Below, one piece after another: positions 35,754 to 45,131 of a DNA stretch of 64,000 nt. Source of the DNA: Butyricicoccus faecihominis (GTDB lineage: Bacteria > Bacillota > Clostridia > Oscillospirales > Butyricicoccaceae); the NCBI RefSeq assembly GCF_024462775.1, contig NZ_JANGCE010000018.1, positions 1 through 64,000 of the forward strand, read 5' to 3'. The notes beneath the pieces were generated by a model. It had not been told where the DNA came from. It did no database searches and saw only the letters and a list, made by a program, of their open reading frames with translations. The position numbers and the translations under genes were made by a program. Positions within the stretch are counted from its first letter, which is position 1. Every line of letters begins with the position of its first letter.

Positions 35754-37003
35754 TCCGTTCGCTGCGCCGCCGGTTCATCTTGATCGCCGTGGTTTCGCTT
35801 ATCATTACGCTGACTCTACTCTGCGCGTTCACACAGATCACGAGTTACCATACGATGAGCCGCCGGTTTGACGAGGGCATACGCGTGCTGTATGAAAACG
35901 GCGGAGAGCTCCCGGAAATAAAGGAAGAGGATATGCCTGCGATTGATGGCGCATTTCAAATGACGGTGGAGACCCCGTATGAATTGCGCTACTTTACCGT
36001 CCGGTTTGATAACGCACGGGATTCGGTGGAGATCGATACCGACCATATTGCCGCGTTCAGCAAGGAGCAGGCCGCGCAAATGGCGAAAAGTATTTACGAC
36101 AAGGGAAAGAAGTCGGGCTATTTGGATTATTACCGATACGGCGTATTCGCGGAGGAAAACGGCGTAACTGTCATCGTAATGGACGGCTTTCAGGCGATCC
36201 AGCTATTTCATAAGGGGTTAACCATGTCTCTGCTGATCTCTGTTGCCTTCATGCTGGCTGTGCTGCTATTGGTAATGATACTGTCCAAACGCGCCATCCG
36301 GCCGTTTATCGAAAATATGGAACGACAGCGGCAGTTCGTCACGGACGCTTCGCACGAATTGAAAACGCCGCTTACCATCATTGCCGCAAACAACAACCTG
36401 ATCGAGACTATTTTGCCGGATAACAAATGGGTGAAAAGTACGGAGAAGCAAATAAGCCGTATGAATCTTTTGATTCGCAACTTGATCGAGCTGGCGCACA
36501 CTGAGGAATCGGCCGGCAGTACGGAATGGGCGGAGTTTTCGCTCAGTGATGTGGCGGCCTCGCAGGGCGAAGCCTTTGCGCCGCCTGTGGAAGCGCACGG
36601 CTGTAGGCTGGAAACGCAGGTGCAGCCCGGAATACAGTACCGCGGCGCGCAGGATAATCTGTTCCGGCTATTTTCCTTGCTGCTGGACAATGCGGTAAAA
36701 TACTGCACGCCCGGCGGCACGATCAAGCTGGCGCTTTGCCGCAAGGGCCGTTTGGTGGTTTTCACGCTGTCCAACCCCTGCCGAAACCTGAAGCCCGCCG
36801 ATATTCCCAAACTGTTTGACCGGTTCTATCGCGCCGACGCGTCTCGCGCGCGGGCGACCGGCGGCTACGGGATCGGCCTGTCGACCGCCAAGGCGATCGT
36901 CGAACAGCACCACGGCAAAATATCGGCAAAGTATGAAAATGGACAAATTACGTTTACCGTATCGCTGCCCGCTATAGCGAGCAAAAAAGTAACGGAAAAA
37001 TAA
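35750..37003 (+). CDS. Sensor histidine kinase
   Basis: Membrane kinase of about 417 aa. Two helices near residues 9-30 and 157-178 flank an extracellular sensor of about 120 residues. The HisKA domain has FVTDASHELKTPLTII near 196-211 with the phospho-His, and the ATP-binding domain has DNAVKYCTPGG, LFDRFYRADASRARATGGYGIGLSTAKAIVEQH near 360-395. The ATG at 35750 overlaps the regulator stop by four bases. The stimulus is unknown; the RND pump and alarmone synthetase next door hint at envelope stress. A strong terminator follows. Confidence 0.93.
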   Translation: MIRSLRRRFILIAVVSLIITLTLLCAFTQITSYHTMSRRFDEGIRVLYENGGELPEIKEEDMPAIDGAFQMTVETPYELRYFTVRFDNARDSVEIDTDHIAAFSKEQAAQMAKSIYDKGKKSGYLDYYRYGVFAEENGVTVIVMDGFQAIQLFHKGLTMSLLISVAFMLAVLLLVMILSKRAIRPFIENMERQRQFVTDASHELKTPLTIIAANNNLIETILPDNKWVKSTEKQISRMNLLIRNLIELAHTEESAGSTEWAEFSLSDVAASQGEAFAPPVEAHGCRLETQVQPGIQYRGAQDNLFRLFSLLLDNAVKYCTPGGTIKLALCRKGRLVVFTLSNPCRNLKPADIPKLFDRFYRADASRARATGGYGIGLSTAKAIVEQHHGKISAKYENGQITFTVSLPAIASKKVTEK

Positions 37004-37043
37004 AAAAGATAGGCAGGAGAAACAACTCCTGCCTATCTTTTTT
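37002..37043 (+). terminator. Bidirectional intrinsic terminator
   Basis: Arms 37002-37019 and 37026-37043 pair over 18 bases with loop AAACAA and A/T runs on both sides. It terminates the histidine kinase and the leftward aldehyde dehydrogenase gene. It is a simple terminator without the structured repeat. Confidence 0.92.
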
Positions 37044-37045
37044 AT

Positions 37046-38536
37046 TTAGTCGTCTGCGAAATCGAAGAAATTATCGTACTGCTCGCCCATATACCAGATG
37101 TGGTTTTTTACCTTTAAGTATTCGAGCAGCCCTTCCACGCCGTCCTCGCGGCCGAGGCCGCTGTTGCGATTGCCGCCGAAGGGGGTCTCAATGTTGGATT
37201 TGGTGGCGCAATTCATCCAGACGGTGCCCGCGTCTACCTTTTCGGCGGCCCAGTACATCTTGCGGATGTTTTCGGTAAAGATGGCAGCGCCCAGAGCAAA
37301 GCGGGTCGCGTTGGCGAGCTCGATCGCTTCGTCCAGCGTTTGATAGCGGGTCACCGCCAGCACGGGGCCGAAAACCTCTTCCTGAAACAGCTCCATATCC
37401 GGCGTTATATTTTCTAGGATCGTCGGCGGATAATAGCTGCCCTTCTCATAGGGGGCTTGGGTCAGCGGCGCGCCGCCGCAGCGCAGCTTGCCGCCCGCCG
37501 CCACCGCGCGCTCCACAAAGCCGTGCACGGTCTGAAGGTGCTCGGGGCTGATGAGCGAGCCCATTTGCGTATCATCGTTCAGGCAGTCGCCGATGCGGAT
37601 GCGCCGCACGCGGTCTACCAGCTTTTCCATAAACTCGTCGTAGATCGCGTCCGCAAGCAGCAGGCGGGAGGTGGATACGCATACCTCGCCCTGATTCATG
37701 CAGAAGCCCAGAATGACGGAGTTGAGCGCGCCGTTCATGTCGCAGTCCGGCTCAACGATGATCGGGCTTTTGCCGCCAAGCTCGAGCGAGAGAGGCTTGA
37801 TGTGTTTGGCTTCGGACGAAGCCGCCATCAGCCTGCGGCCGACCGCCTCCGAGCCGGTCAGCGCGACCATGGCCACCTTGTCGCTGGCGAGCAGCTCCTC
37901 GCCGACCACGCCGCCCGGGCCGGAAACGATGTTGTACACGCCGGCCGGCACGCCGGCTTGGGTGAATACCTCGCCCAGCAACTGGCTGGTGATCGGGGTG
38001 AGTGTCGCGGCCTTGCACACGACGGTGTTACCCGCGGCGAGCGTCGCGCCGATCGAGCGGGTGAGCAGATGCAGCGGGAAATTCCACGGGGCTATGCTGC
38101 CGACCACGCCGTATGGTTCGTAGCTGGTGTAATCAAACAGGGGCTGGCCCGGCACCGGAATGACCTTGCCGTTTAGCGCCTTCATATTATCCGCGTGGAA
38201 ATGAAACGCGCGCACCGCGAGCGGGATGTCGATCGAGCGGGTCTCGCGGATGGGCTTGCCGGTATCCATGGCTTCCCAGCGCGCGAACTCCTCCATGCGC
38301 GCTTCCAGCAGATCGGCGACACGGTGCAGATATTGGGCGCGGGTCTCTGTGTCGAGCGCGGCCCACTGGGGGAAAGCCGCCTTAGCCGCGTCGATCGCCT
38401 TTCTGGTATCGGCGTCGGACGCGTAGGCAAGCTCGGCGATCGCCTCGCCCGTGCAGGGATTCTTGGAAACAAAGGTTTTTCCGCCTTCCGCGTCGACCCA
38501 CTCGTTTCCTATAAACAACTGAAATTTCTTCATCAT
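37046..38536 (-). CDS. NAD(P)-dependent aldehyde dehydrogenase, glycyl-radical cluster
   Basis: Non-acylating aldehyde dehydrogenase of about 496 aa, close in layout to betaine aldehyde/succinate semialdehyde types. Catalytic Glu is in SLELGGKSP near 262 and the nucleophile Cys in NQGEVCVSTSR near 297. It probably oxidises the aldehyde made by the glycyl-radical enzyme two genes upstream. Two adjacent ATGs (38534-38536 and 38531-38533) follow GGAGG; earlier codons lie in the activase gene. It is the last gene of the leftward operon. The exact aldehyde is unknown. Confidence 0.92.
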   Translation of the reverse strand: MMKKFQLFIGNEWVDAEGGKTFVSKNPCTGEAIAELAYASDADTRKAIDAAKAAFPQWAALDTETRAQYLHRVADLLEARMEEFARWEAMDTGKPIRETRSIDIPLAVRAFHFHADNMKALNGKVIPVPGQPLFDYTSYEPYGVVGSIAPWNFPLHLLTRSIGATLAAGNTVVCKAATLTPITSQLLGEVFTQAGVPAGVYNIVSGPGGVVGEELLASDKVAMVALTGSEAVGRRLMAASSEAKHIKPLSLELGGKSPIIVEPDCDMNGALNSVILGFCMNQGEVCVSTSRLLLADAIYDEFMEKLVDRVRRIRIGDCLNDDTQMGSLISPEHLQTVHGFVERAVAAGGKLRCGGAPLTQAPYEKGSYYPPTILENITPDMELFQEEVFGPVLAVTRYQTLDEAIELANATRFALGAAIFTENIRKMYWAAEKVDAGTVWMNCATKSNIETPFGGNRNSGLGREDGVEGLLEYLKVKNHIWYMGEQYDNFFDFADD

Positions 38537-38553
38537 GAAGCCTCCATTTTTCC

Positions 38554-39474
38554 TCAGTTTTTTGCAGCGTCCCAGCCGCCGATGTTGACGTCGAACCCGT
38601 AATTCTGCGCGAGTACCGCGTGCTCCTGCGCGTAGTCCACGCTGCATTCCGGCACGCCGGCCATGTCGTAGCCGACATCCGACAGAACGTACTTGGATGC
38701 GCCGACCTGATGGAACGGCAGCAGGTGCAGCTTTCTAAGGCCCTGCATTCGCAGAAGGTATTGCAGCATCCGCTCAAATTCATCCCCGTCGTTGACGCCG
38801 GGGATGAGCGGCACGCGGATGATGATCTGTTTGCCCATCTCATGCAATAGCGAGAGGTTCTCTTTGATCTGCTCGTTGCTTTGCCCGGTCCACTTGCGGT
38901 GTACTTCGTCCGATAACGCTTTGAAATCGTATAAAAACAGGTCGGTGTGCCGGGCGATACGCAGCATCGCCCGCGAAGAGCAAAACCCGCAGGTTTCGAG
39001 CGCGGTGTGGATACCGGCTTCTTGCAGGCGGCGGAACAGCTCGGTGGCAAACGCTTCGTGCAGCGTCGGTTCGCCGCCGCTCAGGGTTACGCCGCCGCCG
39101 CTGTCGCGGTAAAAGACTTGATCCCGCATGACCGCCTGATAGGTTTCGTCCACCGACATGCGGCGGCCGCACAGCGTCTTTGCGTCAATATAACAGTGCT
39201 CGGCGCAAACGCCGCAGCCCGTGCAAGCCTCGCGGTCGAAGCGCAGGCCGTCCGCCGTGAGCGTGCAGCAGCCGTGCGGGCAATAGGGCAGACACCGACC
39301 GCAACGGGCGCACTTTTCCGTGTCGAACAGCACGATCGGCTTTGTCGCGAGATTTTCCGGGTTTTGGCACCACTTGCATCGAAGCGGGCAGCCCATGAGG
39401 AATACCACGGTGCGCAGGCCCGGGCCGTCGTGCACGCAGCACTTTTGAATATTGGATACCAGCGCGGTCGTCAT
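38554..39474 (-). CDS. Glycyl-radical enzyme activating enzyme (radical SAM)
   Basis: Activase of 306 aa that would install the glycyl radical on its neighbour. The radical SAM cluster motif is CPLRCKWC near residues 29-36 and SGGEPTLHEAF near 132. Between them an inserted ferredoxin-like part has two more 4Fe-4S sets, CARCGRCLPYCPHGC and CTGCGVCAEHC near 55-95, as in activases of the dehydratase and eliminase branch. It lies 15 bases after the glycyl-radical enzyme gene, in the same order as in known pairs. Confidence 0.95.
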   Translation of the reverse strand: MTTALVSNIQKCCVHDGPGLRTVVFLMGCPLRCKWCQNPENLATKPIVLFDTEKCARCGRCLPYCPHGCCTLTADGLRFDREACTGCGVCAEHCYIDAKTLCGRRMSVDETYQAVMRDQVFYRDSGGGVTLSGGEPTLHEAFATELFRRLQEAGIHTALETCGFCSSRAMLRIARHTDLFLYDFKALSDEVHRKWTGQSNEQIKENLSLLHEMGKQIIIRVPLIPGVNDGDEFERMLQYLLRMQGLRKLHLLPFHQVGASKYVLSDVGYDMAGVPECSVDYAQEHAVLAQNYGFDVNIGGWDAAKN

Positions 39475-39489
39475 GTTTTCAACCCCTTG

Positions 39490-41850
39490 TTACTTGATGA
39501 CAGCGCCCTTGGCAAAGCGCTGGATGATATTTTGCTGCTGCATGGCGCTCATTGCGATAAAATAAGCCGACAGGCCGCCCATGCGGACTTTCAGGTCCTT
39601 GTGCTTTTCCGGATGCACGACCGCGTCCTGCAATTCCTCGATGCTGGTCGCCGTGATGGTCGCGATCTGGCCGCCCAGATCGCAGAAGGAGCGGATGATG
39701 CCCTCCATACGGGTGACGCCCACTTCGCCTAGGTACTCGTTGGCATTGAGCGAAATGTCCAGCGGGCAGCCGCAGAAGTAACGCATCAGTTCGGGGCGCG
39801 TCGCGCTTTTAATCACGGCGGTCGGGCCGTTTACGTCCACGCCCGGCGTGGGGGAGTAATTCGGCGCAAGGGCTTCGCCCGCGCCGCGTCCATCCGGGCT
39901 GGCGCTCAGGTTGCGGCCTAGTGCGGCGTAGTTTTCAAACGTGCCGATACCGGCGGGGATCTTGATCTTATCCTGTTTGGCGCGCCAAGCGACGCATGAG
40001 TTTTCAAAATCCTTCATCACGCGCGCGAGCATGTCGTCCGCGTAATCATTGTCGTTGCCGTACTTGGGCACGCGGTTCAAGGCGATCAGACGCAGCTCCT
40101 CGCAGCCCTCCCAGTTGTTTTCAATCGCTTTTTTAAAATCCGCGAGCGTCGCCACGCGGTCCTCGTAAACCAGCTTCTTGACCGCGCACAGCGAATCGAC
40201 GACGTTGGAAAGTCCGGTGATCAGCAGCAGGTGGAAGGTATAGGGCAGGATGCCAGCGCCGGTCATATCGCGGCCCTTTTCGATGCAGCCCTCCATGATC
40301 GTCGACATGAGCGGATCGGGCGCGATCATTTCGCTCATGCCGAGGTTTTCCAACCGGCGGTTGACCTGCAACTCGATCTGGCTGTCCACCTGCTTGCAGT
40401 AGGCGGCGTAGAAGGTTTCAAAATCAGTCAGGCTGTCCAGCGCGCCGGTGTCCACGCCTTCGGTTTCGCCGGTCATTATGGTCACGCCGCGGGTGAACAC
40501 CCATTCCAAACAACGCAGGTTCATGATGTGCGCATAGCTGAAATAGCTCTTGCCGGGAATGAGCGTTTCCCAGCAGCCGTCGTTCGTATAGTCGCGCGCC
40601 TCCTCGAGCGGAATGCCGATATCGACAAAACCGGGGATGATTGCGTCGTCGTTATAAATGGCGGGCTCGCCCTCGCAGTGGCGCAGGCAAAGCGCCAATT
40701 CGCGCCACAGCCGGTCGGGCGCTTTGCTTGATACGCGCACCGACAGCGTCGGCATGAGCAGCTGCATTTCAAAGCGCAGACGGAGCAGCTTAAACGTGAT
40801 CTCGTTGGTGCCGTCCTCGCCGTCCGGACGCACGCCGCCGATGATCATGTTCATCAGCCAGTCGTTGCCGGACTGACCGAAGTTGAAGTTCGCGTCACTG
40901 TCGATGCTCTCATTCTCCTGATATTGCAGCGCGCGGATGTCGTAGCCGCCGGATTCGTGGCCGCCCGATTCCTCGGTGCCGGTCGAGTAGGAAAGCGGCA
41001 CGCCTTGCGAGAACAGGCCGAAGTCGTAATGATTTTCCCAGTTTTTCGTATCCGTGCAAATGCGCTCGTTGCACTTGGCGAGGAAGGAACCGACCAGATC
41101 GTCGGCGCGCTCGTCGTCGATCAGCCCGTTTTCCAGATCGCGCCGGTAGTACGGATACAGGTGCTGATCGACACGGCCCAGCGGCACATATTCGCCGCCG
41201 GAATTGACCATGGCGTAAGTAAACCAGTAGGCCTGCACGGCCTCGTGCAGGGTCTCGGCGGGCAAATAAGGCACCCGGCTGCACACGCGGTGTATTTCGA
41301 TCAGCTCGCGGCGGCGCTTGGGGTCGGTCTCCTGCGCCGCGTCCGCGAGGGCCTGCTGGGCGTGGCGTTCGGCAAAGTGCACCACGCCTTCGATCGCGTA
41401 CAGCATGGCGCGGTATTCGGCAACCGATTTTTCATCGGGCGTTTGCTTGGAACATTCAGCGAGCAGCATGCGCTGAATCTCGTCCGTAATGCCGCGGAAA
41501 CCGATATGCAGCACCTTTTCCCAGTGCGGCGGATGGTGGCCCCATACGGAATTGGCGTTAAGCTTATACTGCTTCGCCTCCTCCAGCTCCTCCTCGGTCG
41601 CGTATACGGGCAGGACCGTGCCAAAGCCCACGCTGTTCATATTTGGGTTGCCGACGATCAGCTCATCCGGCCGGATATAGGCCGGCAGGTGCTCGCCCAT
41701 GTGGCGGGTGGCCAAGCCCTTGCGGACGACCAGCGGTTCGTGCCTGTTTTCATCCGTTACAATGCAGGTGTCCTTGAAATACCAAGTGCCGGGATCGTGG
41801 TATTCCTGTTCAAACAGCCGCGTTCTGATTTTTTCCAGTCTGGGTGTCAT
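39490..41850 (-). CDS. Glycyl-radical enzyme of the dehydratase/eliminase type, substrate unknown
   Basis: Protein of 786 aa, close to the length of glycerol dehydratase and hydroxyproline dehydratase. The thiyl Cys is C426 in NDGCWETL, followed by Glu428, the C-x-E pattern of dehydratases and C-N or C-S lyases and not the Cys-Cys of pyruvate formate-lyase. The radical loop is RMGGLSAYF, with the glycyl residue at about G759; most family members have RVAGYSA, so Tyr is Leu here. A neighbouring acid-rich N-terminal barrel has YHDPGTWYF. It would turn a diol, aminoalcohol or similar substrate into an aldehyde. Context suggests a C4 product, see findings. Confidence 0.93.
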   Translation of the reverse strand: MTPRLEKIRTRLFEQEYHDPGTWYFKDTCIVTDENRHEPLVVRKGLATRHMGEHLPAYIRPDELIVGNPNMNSVGFGTVLPVYATEEELEEAKQYKLNANSVWGHHPPHWEKVLHIGFRGITDEIQRMLLAECSKQTPDEKSVAEYRAMLYAIEGVVHFAERHAQQALADAAQETDPKRRRELIEIHRVCSRVPYLPAETLHEAVQAYWFTYAMVNSGGEYVPLGRVDQHLYPYYRRDLENGLIDDERADDLVGSFLAKCNERICTDTKNWENHYDFGLFSQGVPLSYSTGTEESGGHESGGYDIRALQYQENESIDSDANFNFGQSGNDWLMNMIIGGVRPDGEDGTNEITFKLLRLRFEMQLLMPTLSVRVSSKAPDRLWRELALCLRHCEGEPAIYNDDAIIPGFVDIGIPLEEARDYTNDGCWETLIPGKSYFSYAHIMNLRCLEWVFTRGVTIMTGETEGVDTGALDSLTDFETFYAAYCKQVDSQIELQVNRRLENLGMSEMIAPDPLMSTIMEGCIEKGRDMTGAGILPYTFHLLLITGLSNVVDSLCAVKKLVYEDRVATLADFKKAIENNWEGCEELRLIALNRVPKYGNDNDYADDMLARVMKDFENSCVAWRAKQDKIKIPAGIGTFENYAALGRNLSASPDGRGAGEALAPNYSPTPGVDVNGPTAVIKSATRPELMRYFCGCPLDISLNANEYLGEVGVTRMEGIIRSFCDLGGQIATITATSIEELQDAVVHPEKHKDLKVRMGGLSAYFIAMSAMQQQNIIQRFAKGAVIK

Positions 41851-41862
41851 ATGCTTTCCTCC

Positions 41863-43638
41863 TTAGCCACGGGGCGGGCACGGAACGTCTGCCAGCGCCA
41901 TCTCGTTTTCCTGTGTTTCGTCGTCGTCATAGACCTGCTTGTCAAAGCGGCGCATGACCTTTTTGAAGAGGTAGCCCGCAAGGAAGGTCGCCGCGACGCC
42001 TACGACCATCCAAACGCCGGTCATCACGTCCGCGCCGCCGTCCTTGGCAAAGCCGATGGGGGACAGGGCGATATAAGTAAGCACCGCGCCCGCCATAATG
42101 AGCGTGCCGAATTCATAGCGGTGTTTCCACGGCTTGATAGAGACCACGTTGTTGCGCTTTGCTTCCATGATTTTATCGGTGGGCCGTACCTTACCCATGA
42201 TGAACATGAAGATGCAGCAGATCACAAACATGATGGCGGAAATGTGCAGGTAGAAGATCGGCAGATCCATGAAGAACTGCGTCACGCCGTATACGCCAAT
42301 GAACGCGATCAGGGAGATCTTGGCTGCGATCGCCGGGGTCTTCTTATTTAAGTAGCCCATTATCATAATAGTAAAGATCGGCACATTAAACAAGCCGTTA
42401 ATTTTTTGAAACTGCGTATACAGGCCGTCCGGCGCGTACATGATCAGCGGCGCGACGATCATGGAACCGACGCCCACGACCAGACCGCAGATTTTACCGA
42501 CCTTGACGATCTTGGCTTCGGAGACCGGCTTGCCGTTTTCGGTTTTGCCCTTATAAAGGTTCATGGCGAACAGGGTGCAAACGCTGTTGAGCGTGCCGTT
42601 GAACGTGCTGAGGATCGCGCCGAACATCGCGGCGATGAACAGGCCGATCAGCGGCTTAGGCAGCACGCCGTTTACCAGCGTCGCATAGGCTAGATCGCTG
42701 TTTTCGATCGCGCCCGCGCCGTACAGATGGAAGCAGATAATGCCGGGGAACATCAAAAGAATGGGGGTGAGCAGCTTGAGGAAGCCCGCGAACATGATGC
42801 CTTTCTGGCCTTCCTCCAAATTCTTCGCGGCCAGCGCGCGCTGCATGATCGCCTGATCCATGCCCCAATAATAGATCAAAACGGGCATCAGGCCGGTGAA
42901 CAGGGTGGAGAACGGCAGCAGATCGTGCTCGGTGCCGATCGCGTTGAGCTTTTCCGGCGCGTTGCTGAGAATGGTGTGCATGGCATCGCCGATATTGCCG
43001 TTGCCCAGCATCAGCAGGCCGAAGATCGGGACCATGAGGCCGCCGATGACCAGCAGCACGCCGTTGAGCGTATCCGCCGTCGCGACCATCTTGAGGCCGC
43101 CGAACAGGGCGTAAATAATGCCGATCAGGCCGATGAGCAGCACCATGGCCCAAACGCCCTGCGTATAGGTCAGTCCGAACAGGCCGGGAATATCAAAAAT
43201 GGTGTTTACCGTGATCGCGCCCGCGTACAGGCAGATCGGAAGCGTGTTGCAAACATAGCAGATGATGAACAATAGCGAGACCCACTTTTTCACCGTCGCG
43301 TCGTACCGCTCTTCCAGAAAGTCCGGTATGGTGGCGAAGCCGCGGCGCAGGTATCGAGGCAGCAGGATGATGCCGACGACCACCAGTGCAATCGCACAGG
43401 GCGTTTCCCAGCCGATGGTGGACATATTGATGCGGTAAACGTCGCCGGTCATGCCGACAAAGTTGGTCGCGCTGAGGTTGCAAAGCAGCAGGGAAGCGCC
43501 GATAACGCCGCCGGTCAGGCTTCTGCCGCCCAGAAAATAGCCGTCGCTCGTGTTTTGCGCCACTTTGCGCGATTGATAGAATGAAATTGCCATAACGATG
43601 ATGGTAATGCCCAAAAAACTGCCTAAAATGATTCCCAT
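41863..43638 (-). CDS. Sodium:solute symporter (SSS family)
   Basis: Membrane transporter of 591 aa with about 13-14 helices. GGRSLTGGVIGASLLLCNLSATNFVG near residues 39-64 forms part of the sodium and substrate site, and a short charged C-terminal tail is cytosolic. It is first in the glycyl-radical operon, 12 bases before the enzyme, and is the likely importer of its substrate. SSS proteins carry sugars, carboxylates, betaines and choline-like compounds. It has its own promoter and an operator-like palindrome upstream, at 43707-43762. Confidence 0.92.
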   Translation of the reverse strand: MGIILGSFLGITIIVMAISFYQSRKVAQNTSDGYFLGGRSLTGGVIGASLLLCNLSATNFVGMTGDVYRINMSTIGWETPCAIALVVVGIILLPRYLRRGFATIPDFLEERYDATVKKWVSLLFIICYVCNTLPICLYAGAITVNTIFDIPGLFGLTYTQGVWAMVLLIGLIGIIYALFGGLKMVATADTLNGVLLVIGGLMVPIFGLLMLGNGNIGDAMHTILSNAPEKLNAIGTEHDLLPFSTLFTGLMPVLIYYWGMDQAIMQRALAAKNLEEGQKGIMFAGFLKLLTPILLMFPGIICFHLYGAGAIENSDLAYATLVNGVLPKPLIGLFIAAMFGAILSTFNGTLNSVCTLFAMNLYKGKTENGKPVSEAKIVKVGKICGLVVGVGSMIVAPLIMYAPDGLYTQFQKINGLFNVPIFTIMIMGYLNKKTPAIAAKISLIAFIGVYGVTQFFMDLPIFYLHISAIMFVICCIFMFIMGKVRPTDKIMEAKRNNVVSIKPWKHRYEFGTLIMAGAVLTYIALSPIGFAKDGGADVMTGVWMVVGVAATFLAGYLFKKVMRRFDKQVYDDDETQENEMALADVPCPPRG

Positions 43639-43706
43639 AAATTTACCCTCGTTCCTTTGTATTGTTACGTTTCAGGTTCCTCTTTTCGTGGTCGACTGAT
43701 TTTGAT

Positions 43707-43762
43707 ATTGTATACAATTAATTTGTTATACTCATAATAATGCTTTTATGATTTAATTGCAA
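43707..43762 (-). promoter_or_regulatory. Symporter/GRE operon promoter with ATTGTATACAAT operator
   Basis: Leftward TTGCAA (43757-43762), 17-base spacer, TATTAT (43734-43739). The perfect palindrome ATTGTATACAAT lies at 43707-43718, about 10-20 bases downstream of the expected start of transcription, a repressor-type position. The same palindrome occurs at 50649-50660. Confidence 0.75.
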
Positions 43763-43816
43763 CTGTAAGTGTTCACAAAGGTCAAGACAGAGTTCTATGC
43801 AGATTGCCCTTCTGCT

Positions 43817-45121
43817 TTAACCCGCCCATTTTTGGTGAAACCGCTGCTCGTAGGCGCGCAGCAGCATGGGGCGAAAATCGGGATGCGCGACTTGAATCAG
43901 CGCTTCCGCGCGCTCCCGCAGCGTCTTGCCCTTCAGGTCGGCTACTCCGTATTCCGTGACGATGTATTCCACGTCCATCCGGTTGGTTGTCACCGCCGCG
44001 CCCTCGTCCAGCACGGGGACGATTTTGGAAACCCGCCCGCCCGCGGCGGTGGAGGACACCGCAATGATCGACCGGCCGCCTTTGCTCAGCGCCGCGCCCC
44101 GGATAAAATCGACCTGCCCGCCCACGGCGCTGATCTGTCGCAGACCGACCGATTCCGAGCAGACCTGTCCGGACAGATCGATCTGTACGCAGGAATTGAT
44201 CGATACCAGATCATTGTTTTGGCCGATGATCAGCGGATCGTTCACATAGTCCACCGGGGCCATGTACACGCTCGGGTTGTCGTCAACAAAGTCGTAAAGC
44301 CGTCTGGTGCCCATCAGAAAGGTCGCCACATGCTTGCCGGGGTGCAGGTTTTTCCGCCGCCCGTTGATGTTGCCCGCGCGGATCAGGTCAATCGCGCCGT
44401 CGGAAAACATTTCCGTGTGCAGCCCCAAATCGTTTTTGTCGCCAAGGCAGTTCAGCACCGCGTCCGGCAGCGCGCCGATGCCGAGCTGTAGGCAGTCGCC
44501 GTCGCGGATGAGCGACGCGCAATACCGGCCGATGGCCTGCTCGGTCTCGCCGATCTGGGCAGGCTGCAACTCGATCAGCGGCTGATCCTGTTCGACGATG
44601 GCGGTCAGATCGGTCACATGCAGAAAGCAGTCGCCGTGGCAGCGCGGCATATGCCGGTTCACCTGTGCGATCACCGTGCCCGCCGCCAGCGCGCCCGCCA
44701 GTGTGTAATCGACCGAAACGCCCAGCGAGCAATTTCCTTCCTCATCCGGCGGGCTGACCATGATCATGGCCACATCCGGTTTAAGCGTGGAGCGCAGCAG
44801 TTCGGGCACGCAGTGAAAATAGCAGGGCGTAAAGTCCGCGCGCCCCAGCTCCACGGCCTTGCGCGCCGCGCCGCCGACAAACAGCGAGTTGTGTCGGAAA
44901 TGCCCGGCCATTCGTTCGGACAGATATTCTCCCTTGCCCATCAGCACCATGTGCAGCAGCTCGACGTTGTTCAGGCGGTCCGCGTCCGCGACCAGCGCGT
45001 CGACCAGCGCGGTCGGTTCGCCAACCGCGTGGCCAATGGAAACGATCTGTCCGGACTGTATCAGCTTAACGGCCTGCGCGGCCGGCATTTTATGCTTTTC
45101 ATAATACGGTTTCCAGCTCAT
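43817..45121 (-). CDS. 4-hydroxybutyrate CoA-transferase (acetyl-CoA:4-hydroxybutyrate type)
   Basis: CoA-transferase of about 434 aa of the AbfT/Cat2 family, which moves CoA from acetyl-CoA or butyryl-CoA to 4-hydroxybutyrate. The catalytic Glu lies in LHTEMFSDGAIDL near 235, and a C-terminal EYGVADLKGKTLRERAEALI block near 395-415 is typical. The ATG at 45119-45121 has GGGAG six bases upstream; the frame continues 27 bases upstream with a GTG/ATG that lacks a site. It lies next to 4-hydroxybutyryl-CoA dehydratase, which makes the assignment much firmer. Confidence 0.9.
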   Translation of the reverse strand: MSWKPYYEKHKMPAAQAVKLIQSGQIVSIGHAVGEPTALVDALVADADRLNNVELLHMVLMGKGEYLSERMAGHFRHNSLFVGGAARKAVELGRADFTPCYFHCVPELLRSTLKPDVAMIMVSPPDEEGNCSLGVSVDYTLAGALAAGTVIAQVNRHMPRCHGDCFLHVTDLTAIVEQDQPLIELQPAQIGETEQAIGRYCASLIRDGDCLQLGIGALPDAVLNCLGDKNDLGLHTEMFSDGAIDLIRAGNINGRRKNLHPGKHVATFLMGTRRLYDFVDDNPSVYMAPVDYVNDPLIIGQNNDLVSINSCVQIDLSGQVCSESVGLRQISAVGGQVDFIRGAALSKGGRSIIAVSSTAAGGRVSKIVPVLDEGAAVTTNRMDVEYIVTEYGVADLKGKTLRERAEALIQVAHPDFRPMLLRAYEQRFHQKWAG

Positions 45122-45131
45122 GTGCTCTCCC

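Noticed and set aside
40924-42351. Rightward open frame of 475 codons
   Set aside because: Runs antisense through the glycyl-radical enzyme and symporter, both certain genes.
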